From the NCBI GenBank assembly GCA_934778205.1, contig CAKVOD010000005.1:1-64000 (forward strand): a stretch of DNA of 64,000 bases. Reading direction: 5' to 3'. This document shows positions 57,937-64,000 of the stretch, piece after piece. Every line of letters starts with the position of its first letter. Positions within the stretch are counted from its first letter, which is position 1. The position numbers and the translations under genes are program-made. The notes under the pieces were generated by a model, which had not been told where the DNA came from, made no database searches, and worked only from the letters and a program-made list of their open reading frames with translations. The stretch is from an uncultured Clostridia bacterium (GTDB lineage: Bacteria > Bacillota > Clostridia > Christensenellales > UBA1242).

Positions 57937-60642
57937 TCATTTGCGGACGTCGCTGAAGATTTCTTGGACGATTGGCAATGGCGAAATTTTCAATGTTGTA
58001 CGCGAAAGCGGACCAGAGATAAAGAAGCATTCACCGATATTTGCAGTTACAATACTATCTTGCTCGTCCTCGTTGATTTCACCCGCATTTTTATACAAGC
58101 CGACAAGGTCGGAGATGTCGTTTGGTGCAAGCGAGAAAATCATTGAGTATTGCGATGCGTTGATGACCGCACTAGATTGTCTTGCAATTTCTGGCGAACC
58201 GACAAAGTCTTTGATGTTTTGCGTGATGATGATTTGCATTCCGCCATATTTTCTTATACGTTTTGCCATTTGCGCCATAAAGTCTAGCGCCATTGGGTAT
58301 TTCGGGTTGATGAAAGTATGTGCTTCGTCGACCGCTATAACAATCTTACGGTTGCTCTTGTTCAAAGTGTTGAAGTCCTTGTTTCTAATGATTTCATTTT
58401 CAAGATACTTGAATACAAGCAACATTTGAGCGTTGGTTGTGATTGTGTTTCTGTTAGAAATCAATGAAAGGAATGAGAATGTAACAAAGTTTTCCGCTGT
58501 TTCAATTGAGGTTGGTCCGTTCCAAAGTTTGCTGTTACGTCCACCTGTTGCGAATTTTTTGACATAGTTTTCAATGATTTGTAGATTTCTCTTAATATAT
58601 TCATCTTTTTCTGTTTCAATTTTTTCCAAAATCATTTTGTAGAGGTCATCAAAGATTGGGAAATCTTCCGCCTTTAATGTTGCGATATTAGTTTGCATCG
58701 TGATGCCTTTCAATTCGTAAACATCGGCAACGAGCGAGTTTAAAAGTTCGAATGCGTCGCTTGGCATACCTTCCATAATGATACGGAAAAATTCCTCCAA
58801 GAATTGCAAGTGCAAAGCATATGCATCGCCGACACCTTTGTCTTTTTTCTTCTTTTCGTATTCCTCGTACTCTTCTTCTGTCATATCTTCAATTTTGATA
58901 CCGTACTCATCGTCATCATCTTGCAGTGAAGCGTTGATGTGGAACGGGTTTAATATACCGCTACGGCTAGAACCGACGTCAATAAGTTTCCCTTTCAAGT
59001 TCTTTACAAGCGGTGCATATTCGTCCTCGGGGTCGAGAATGAATATACGCGCGTTGTCGGCGGCAAGGTTTGCTAGCAAAGTTTTAGTTGCAAACGACTT
59101 ACCTGAACCAGATTTACCAACGATGACGATGTTACTGTTGACGCGAACTGAGTCTCTTTTATAGAAGTCTACAAATACAGGAAGTGAGTTATAGCCGAGG
59201 TAGAAACCGCTTTCATCTTGCAATGCGTTGCTTATGAATGGGAACATACCTGCAAGCGAACTTGTGTGAATACCACGTACGGCATCTTTGACTTTATCAA
59301 TTTTTGATATGTTATTGCTGACAAATTCGTCAACTTGTCGACCGAACATTTCAGAATACTTGAATCCATTTTGCTTGAGGGTTGCACGAACCTCTTTTTT
59401 CGCGCCTTCCTCGCACACAATGTGAATGTTGACATCGTATAATTCTTCGTTTGCATTCTTTATGTCGCCCAAAAGTTCACGCAGAGTTCCTATGTGAGTT
59501 TGATATTCGATTTGTTTTGAACTCTTTAGTGAATAAGAAGATTGTGACTCCATTTCAATAAGTGCACGGTCGATTTGCTTTTCTGCTTTCAAACGCGGAA
59601 CTGGTTTTATGTTGACGACTACCTTTGTGCGGTCAAGATTGAAAAGGTTATAACCCCAACCATTTCCAACTGTAATTGGATAGTCAGTGATGACAAAGTT
59701 TTTATAAGGTTTGCCGTCAATAATTGTTTTACCCATTTTAAATTCGACTTTGTCAGGCGTTGCCCATTTGACTTGTTCGCTGAGTGGAACTATTTCAATT
59801 TCGCGCTCGTCGAAATCTTTGCCATAATTGGCTTTCAAAAATACCGTCAATTCTTGCGCTTGCAAGGTGTGTGCAGAGATTGGAGTCGAACTTGTGCGCA
59901 ATGCCGTCAACATACCTTCGGTTGTGATTTCAAGTTGTTCCCTATCTTTATCGTATACAACTATGTAGTACGCGTCTTTATAGATGCGGTCGTCCTCATT
60001 GATTGTGCGCAAATAATCAAGGCGCGCTTCAAAAATTTCGGAACGAACTTCAATTTCATCGGCGGTCATTTCGCCTTCGCTTTGGAGTTCCATAAGGCCG
60101 TCATATTTACGCTCCTCTGAAAGTAGGTACTTATCAAAAATCATTGCTTTGTTGATTTTGACAATACTTGCTTGCTGTGTTTCGGTCAAACGTTTGAGAG
60201 CATTACCGATTGTGTTGATGAGCAAATTTTGCTTATAATCGTTGAGCATAAAGAATTCTACAGGCTCAATTTCAATGACCTGCGCATAATATTCACGCTG
60301 ATAACTGATAAAACGCCCTTCGACTACTGCATCATACGGTATAATCTCGGTCATTGGCGCATATTTACGCATCATATGCTTACTAAATTTCTTTTTGAGT
60401 GCCAAAAACCTGAACGCTAACCCTATTGTGAGATAAAGTCGAATCCCGTCTGCAATAGGCATCCAAAGACTCACAAAAACCGCTAGCCACGCTATCGCTA
60501 TATAAATTTTATAGGGCAAGTTGCTTTGCAAAAATAGAATGAAACCTATAATTGCAATCAATGCCAAAATCATATCGCTAAGAGTTATGTTTTTCAAAAA
60601 CTGCATCTTAACTTTCGTTTTTCTTGGAATAAACCTTTGCAT
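57937..60642 (-). CDS. VirB4-like conjugation/secretion ATPase with a PrgI-like N-terminus
   Basis: ATPase of the type IV secretion (VirB4/TraC/TraE) family. Residues 1-70 carry two membrane helices in a PrgI-like layout (IPRKTKVKMQFLKNITLSDM, then two hydrophobic stretches). The ATPase has Walker A GKSGSGKSFATKTL (about residue 510), Walker B IVIAVDEAHTFI (about 770) and the RQSSAVINASQYSMIF region. Length is 901 aa. No relaxase or coupling protein is visible, so it may be a domesticated or partial secretion system continuing off the right edge. AAGGAG precedes the ATG. Confidence 0.85.
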   Translation of the reverse strand: MQRFIPRKTKVKMQFLKNITLSDMILALIAIIGFILFLQSNLPYKIYIAIAWLAVFVSLWMPIADGIRLYLTIGLAFRFLALKKKFSKHMMRKYAPMTEIIPYDAVVEGRFISYQREYYAQVIEIEPVEFFMLNDYKQNLLINTIGNALKRLTETQQASIVKINKAMIFDKYLLSEERKYDGLMELQSEGEMTADEIEVRSEIFEARLDYLRTINEDDRIYKDAYYIVVYDKDREQLEITTEGMLTALRTSSTPISAHTLQAQELTVFLKANYGKDFDEREIEIVPLSEQVKWATPDKVEFKMGKTIIDGKPYKNFVITDYPITVGNGWGYNLFNLDRTKVVVNIKPVPRLKAEKQIDRALIEMESQSSYSLKSSKQIEYQTHIGTLRELLGDIKNANEELYDVNIHIVCEEGAKKEVRATLKQNGFKYSEMFGRQVDEFVSNNISKIDKVKDAVRGIHTSSLAGMFPFISNALQDESGFYLGYNSLPVFVDFYKRDSVRVNSNIVIVGKSGSGKSFATKTLLANLAADNARIFILDPEDEYAPLVKNLKGKLIDVGSSRSGILNPFHINASLQDDDDEYGIKIEDMTEEEYEEYEKKKKDKGVGDAYALHLQFLEEFFRIIMEGMPSDAFELLNSLVADVYELKGITMQTNIATLKAEDFPIFDDLYKMILEKIETEKDEYIKRNLQIIENYVKKFATGGRNSKLWNGPTSIETAENFVTFSFLSLISNRNTITTNAQMLLVFKYLENEIIRNKDFNTLNKSNRKIVIAVDEAHTFINPKYPMALDFMAQMAKRIRKYGGMQIIITQNIKDFVGSPEIARQSSAVINASQYSMIFSLAPNDISDLVGLYKNAGEINEDEQDSIVTANIGECFFISGPLSRTTLKISPLPIVQEIFSDVRK

Positions 60643-60662
60643 AATTCTCCTTTATTTACGCT

Positions 60663-63600
60663 TTAAACAGTGAATTTTATTTTGTATTTTTGTCTAATAT
60701 TTAGTCCATTTTCGGTTGTCAAAATGACATTTAATTCAATTGTTGTTGTCGTATCAAATGTCACGGAACGATAGACAAGTCTATCATCTTTTGTTTTTTC
60801 TACGAGAGTAGAATATTCGTTTGGAACTTCAAAACTCAAGAATTGTGATGAGCTTGAGATGTGAACATCTTGCGATTGTACGCCTGCACCAACAAGTCTT
60901 AGACCAAACAAGTCTTGTTCACGCAATTTCAAGCCCCCTTCGTCGTTGATGTTTTGGAGGAGCGCGCTTGAAACAGTCAAAGTATATGCGTCCTCTTCTT
61001 GCTCCGCTTCGGTGTTTCTGTTCCACGCGAGGCTGACTGCTCCTGAACCAGCGAGCGTGCCACTGATGTGAATAGTGTCAGACACGATTGTTGAACCATT
61101 CTTTAATGATGCGCACACGATGTCGAATTCTTTGCCGAGTTCTTTTATCATAATGTCGCCGATTTTTTCAGTTTCGCCACCTTGTGTATACGGAATAATT
61201 GCGCCATATGGTGCTGTTTCGCTTGTTACGTCTTGCTCAAAACTTACGTTGGAAATTTGCAGTGGAGTTGGCAATATGTAATCTTTACCCGCGACTTTGC
61301 CTTTTAGAATTTGAATTTCGCCCGCCGTCAATGTTGGCTTGTAAATTTCAAATTTTGTCAAGTTGCCTTCATTGTCAAGTGTACCCCAGTCGACACTCAA
61401 TGACGTAACTTCACTCTTGCCATTTAGTATTTGCTGGTTGTAGTTGATTATGCCTGCAAGTTTGTAGACAGGTTCGCCGTTGTCAGTATACTCTGTTGGC
61501 ACAACGTTTGTGTTAATTTTAATTTTCTCAACAGGAACTTCAATGACATAGAACTGGAACAAAGTCAAGTTTTCATATCCGTCCTGCGTGCTTGATGTAC
61601 CTGTATAGTACATCAGTTGGACGCCTTGCTCAAGGTATTCAGTTGTTAGATTGCTAGCATTAAATTCAATATTCAAATAATATTTTTGCAAGCCACCTTC
61701 GCCCTCAACAAATGTCAGCGTTGGATTGACAGTGGTTTCGTCCTGCTCTTTTGTTGTTGCACGCAACCACGCACCTTTTGTTGTTGTATTGTTGTAGGCG
61801 TCGAACAATGCACCTACGCTGTTGCCCTCAAGTTTAATTGAAACGGCACTGCCACAAGATACTGCTATGTGCTTTTTGTTAATCGCGGTATTTTCGGCTG
61901 AGCCGTCATATTCTGGCAACCCTTCAATATATCCCTCAATTTCAACAAGGTTTTCAACGACTTTAAATAGCACGAGTTGGCTTTGCGCAATTGAAAAGAA
62001 TGTCGGCATATCCGTTGTTTTGATTTCGCCGTTATCATCAATTACGTTACCAAATTGGTCAAACTTTATGATGTTGCCGTCAAGATCGACAGGGTTGCCG
62101 TCGATATCGGTTTTTATCACGCAAGCGCGGAGAACTATTGTTCCTCTTGCAAGCGCTTGCACTACGCTTGGGTCTGTCAGGTTATTGCCACGTACTTCAC
62201 GCCCAAAGTTTGCAAATGTTACGTTTGAAAGCCCGATTATTTCTTGCCCCTGTTCGTTTGCAAAAACGCCCGCTTTATATTGTGTTCCATAGTGATACGC
62301 CCCGACAGCAAATAGTTTTATCTCGAAATAAGATGTTGAGGTTTTGCCGTTTTCAGGCACGATTTCCGTGTTGCCTTCCCATTGCCAAATCGTGTTGTTG
62401 TATGCGGTTGTGATTACTTCACCATACTTGACAATGCTTTTCAAAACTTGGTCGTTATATGTTTTGTTTGTGTCCGATTTGCTTGTCCCTTCAAAGTTTA
62501 ACGCTTTGACGTTGTCAAGATTGACGTCAAATGCTGATGTTGAGGCGGACAAGGACGAATTTGGCAATGTAACTTCAATTGTAAGTCCGCTTGACGGATA
62601 TTGTAGCACCGTGAAATTCCAAACCTTTGCTTTTGTGTCCTTTTCAACTTTGAGTTCCTTATTTTTCGATGTGATGATTAAATCATCAAGCAATGAAGCA
62701 AAGTAGGTGTTGCTACCGTTGCTGGCTTTAAGTGTTATGCCCAAGTCGACTGCTGAAAGAGCTTTTGTTTTGAAAAGGTCAAGTTTTATCATTCCGCCAC
62801 TCATTTCAATTGCGTCAAGCGTCACTTCCTTGACTTCAACAGTTATGCTTGTATAAACATAGCGTCCGACAAGTTTTTCCGCTGGAATATAGCCTACGTC
62901 CTCTGGTTGGTCTGGTACATAGTTTTTGACAAAGTCAATATCGTCGTATGTTCTCAAAGCGCGCGCCCATATTTTGGCTTCGCCGACTTTTAGTGCGGTA
63001 ATTTTTCCGCTAGCATCAATTGAAACGACGTCTTTTGCGCTCTCTTCATCGAAATAGTATTCAACAGTTTTGGCATTTCTTCTAAATTTTGCAAATGAGG
63101 AATTGTTGTCCAAATGCGTTGGATCTTTGGAGTTTTCGGGCAAAAACTTTGTTGTTATGTTGCCTGTTTCGCTCTCATATATGTAATATTTTGTTTCGCC
63201 GTCAACTTCTTCAGTTTGCATATTTTTGCTTTCAATTTCAAGTTCGGTGACTGGTATGTCGACAAAAACGCATAGTGGCGATTTCATAAACAAGCCTTGC
63301 TCATTTTTGATGTTGATGAAACAAAATCCGCCTTTATTTGTTCCGTCTGCATTCTTTGATACTGTGATTTTAATCGGTTCGTTGAGTTCCCCTTCTTTTT
63401 GGACAGTTACGACGTCCTCATTTGTTGAAGATAGGTATATTTTCTTTTCCGTGACTTCGTTGTCATCAATAATATTTCCATCTTCATCAATTTTTGGAGT
63501 AGTTTTGCCTTTTACAATAAAAGTGGCATCCGTTAAAATGTTCGGATTGTCACTTTCAGTGATTCCGTTAAGGCGTAAGACGGGCTGATTGTTGATATAC

Positions 63601-63773
63601 TCAATGCGCGGGTTGTCTGCGCTTTCGATTGTGATATCCTCAGCATACACTGTTTTGGGCGTATAATAACCCAAACAAAATGCCACTATAATTGACGCCC
63701 AAATTATGAATATGATTGCGCAAAAACAATACGCAACGGTCGCTAACGCGTTTAGAAAATTCGCTTTCTTCAT
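60663..63773 (-). CDS. Large surface-anchored protein with bacterial Ig-like domains
   Basis: The start at 63773 (MKKANFLNALATVAY) has GAGGA upstream. An N-terminal helix (residues 13-38) could be a signal anchor, followed by YAEDITIES. A Big_2-type unit is clear near residues 240-320 (VVSIDASGKITALKVGEAKIWARAL...ITVEVKEV), and other beta-rich repeats fill the 1036 residues. No LPXTG. It lies 20 bases upstream of the VirB4-like gene, so the pair probably forms one operon. Role in a cell-surface or secretion assembly is inferred. Confidence 0.8.
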   Translation of the reverse strand: MKKANFLNALATVAYCFCAIIFIIWASIIVAFCLGYYTPKTVYAEDITIESADNPRIEYINNQPVLRLNGITESDNPNILTDATFIVKGKTTPKIDEDGNIIDDNEVTEKKIYLSSTNEDVVTVQKEGELNEPIKITVSKNADGTNKGGFCFINIKNEQGLFMKSPLCVFVDIPVTELEIESKNMQTEEVDGETKYYIYESETGNITTKFLPENSKDPTHLDNNSSFAKFRRNAKTVEYYFDEESAKDVVSIDASGKITALKVGEAKIWARALRTYDDIDFVKNYVPDQPEDVGYIPAEKLVGRYVYTSITVEVKEVTLDAIEMSGGMIKLDLFKTKALSAVDLGITLKASNGSNTYFASLLDDLIITSKNKELKVEKDTKAKVWNFTVLQYPSSGLTIEVTLPNSSLSASTSAFDVNLDNVKALNFEGTSKSDTNKTYNDQVLKSIVKYGEVITTAYNNTIWQWEGNTEIVPENGKTSTSYFEIKLFAVGAYHYGTQYKAGVFANEQGQEIIGLSNVTFANFGREVRGNNLTDPSVVQALARGTIVLRACVIKTDIDGNPVDLDGNIIKFDQFGNVIDDNGEIKTTDMPTFFSIAQSQLVLFKVVENLVEIEGYIEGLPEYDGSAENTAINKKHIAVSCGSAVSIKLEGNSVGALFDAYNNTTTKGAWLRATTKEQDETTVNPTLTFVEGEGGLQKYYLNIEFNASNLTTEYLEQGVQLMYYTGTSSTQDGYENLTLFQFYVIEVPVEKIKINTNVVPTEYTDNGEPVYKLAGIINYNQQILNGKSEVTSLSVDWGTLDNEGNLTKFEIYKPTLTAGEIQILKGKVAGKDYILPTPLQISNVSFEQDVTSETAPYGAIIPYTQGGETEKIGDIMIKELGKEFDIVCASLKNGSTIVSDTIHISGTLAGSGAVSLAWNRNTEAEQEEDAYTLTVSSALLQNINDEGGLKLREQDLFGLRLVGAGVQSQDVHISSSSQFLSFEVPNEYSTLVEKTKDDRLVYRSVTFDTTTTIELNVILTTENGLNIRQKYKIKFTV

Positions 63774-63816
63774 TCTTTCCTCGTTTGTTTTGATTATTAT
63801 TTGCAAATTTGATATT

Positions 63817-63845
63817 ATTATATCAATTATGGCAATTTAAGTCAA
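63817..63845 (-). promoter_or_regulatory. Promoter of the Ig-like protein/VirB4 operon
   Basis: TTGACT (63840-63845) and TATAAT (63817-63822), 17 bases apart. Bases 63846-64000 hold no gene I can support. Confidence 0.6.
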
Positions 63846-64000
63846 ACATTTTGAGGCTAACGCCGACATTTTATGCAATTGATTTTTTATAGATACAATT
63901 CTCACGAAATCTACACTTGAATATGATTTAATTTTGTATGCTAGCAAGGTTATAATTGATGAGCACACTTTAATGCGCCTCGCCCCTATCGTGCATTTCT

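Noticed and set aside
57937..63806. An integrative conjugative element
   Set aside because: No integrase, relaxase, att repeats or coupling protein is visible in the window; only a VirB4-like ATPase is seen, so I do not call an element.

Overview
This is an A+T-rich chromosomal segment of an endospore-forming, low-GC Gram-positive bacterium, most likely an uncultured member of the Clostridia. The evidence is the sporulation set (sigG, spoIIGA, sigE, spoIIE), a MurE with the meso-DAP-type DNPR motif, a Firmicutes-style mraZ-rsmH-ftsL-spoVD-murE-mraY cluster, tmRNA next to smpB, and A-type-looking RNase P RNA. TGA is used as a stop, so the genetic code is standard. No rRNA, CRISPR array, prophage or intact transposase is visible. 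Most genes lie on the minus strand.

Layout. 1-773: dispersed repeats and a promoter firing off the left edge. 773-4350: sigG (minus), diverging from spoIIGA-sigE (plus), then a Ca2+/cation exchanger. 4453-6127: poly-G surface-protein locus 1. 6128-6905: repeat island. 6906-13824: division and cell-wall cluster. 14058-15760: phosphoesterase and engB. 15967-19519: an orphan, a ComEC-like metallo-hydrolase and a patatin. 19773-21873: poly-G locus 2. 21975-27466: coiled-coil membrane protein, ssrA, smpB, rnr, secG. 27720-28725: poly-G locus 3. 28938-36778: spoIIE, an RluA-family enzyme, a CBS protein, a small ORF and a 1179-residue orphan. 36900-37280: SRP RNA and tRNA-Gly(CCC). 37511-41058: clpX, clpP, tig. 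41098-47553: small membrane proteins, rluD, lspA, ndk, M14 peptidase, tmk, rlmH. 47553-54909: two CPBP proteases, cls, a zinc-ribbon membrane protein and a condensation-fold acyltransferase. 54965-55296: rnpB. 55833-56824: poly-G locus 4. 57127-57754: a mazF toxin pair. 57937-63773: a PrgI/VirB4-like ATPase and a large Ig-like surface protein.

The most striking content is a set of four scattered paralogous surface-protein genes. Each has a homopolymeric G tract of 13-16 bases a few codons after an SD-supported start. Each tract fuses an 8-codon leader (MIKNLTKW or similar) to a Gly run, a linker, one membrane segment and an extracellular region ending in a shared C-terminal domain of about 110 residues. 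They share a promoter module, and a further copy of that promoter points out of the left edge. In this consensus all four are out of frame from the SD start by one or two bases, and tract-length change would restore them. This looks like a coordinated contingency-locus system for surface variation.

Two dispersed repeat families fill the intergenic space. R1 carries a GGGAGATTTCTCC core and can assemble into MITE-like composites. R2 ends in a short hairpin whose stem varies but stays paired, and it repeatedly abuts or supplies gene stop codons.
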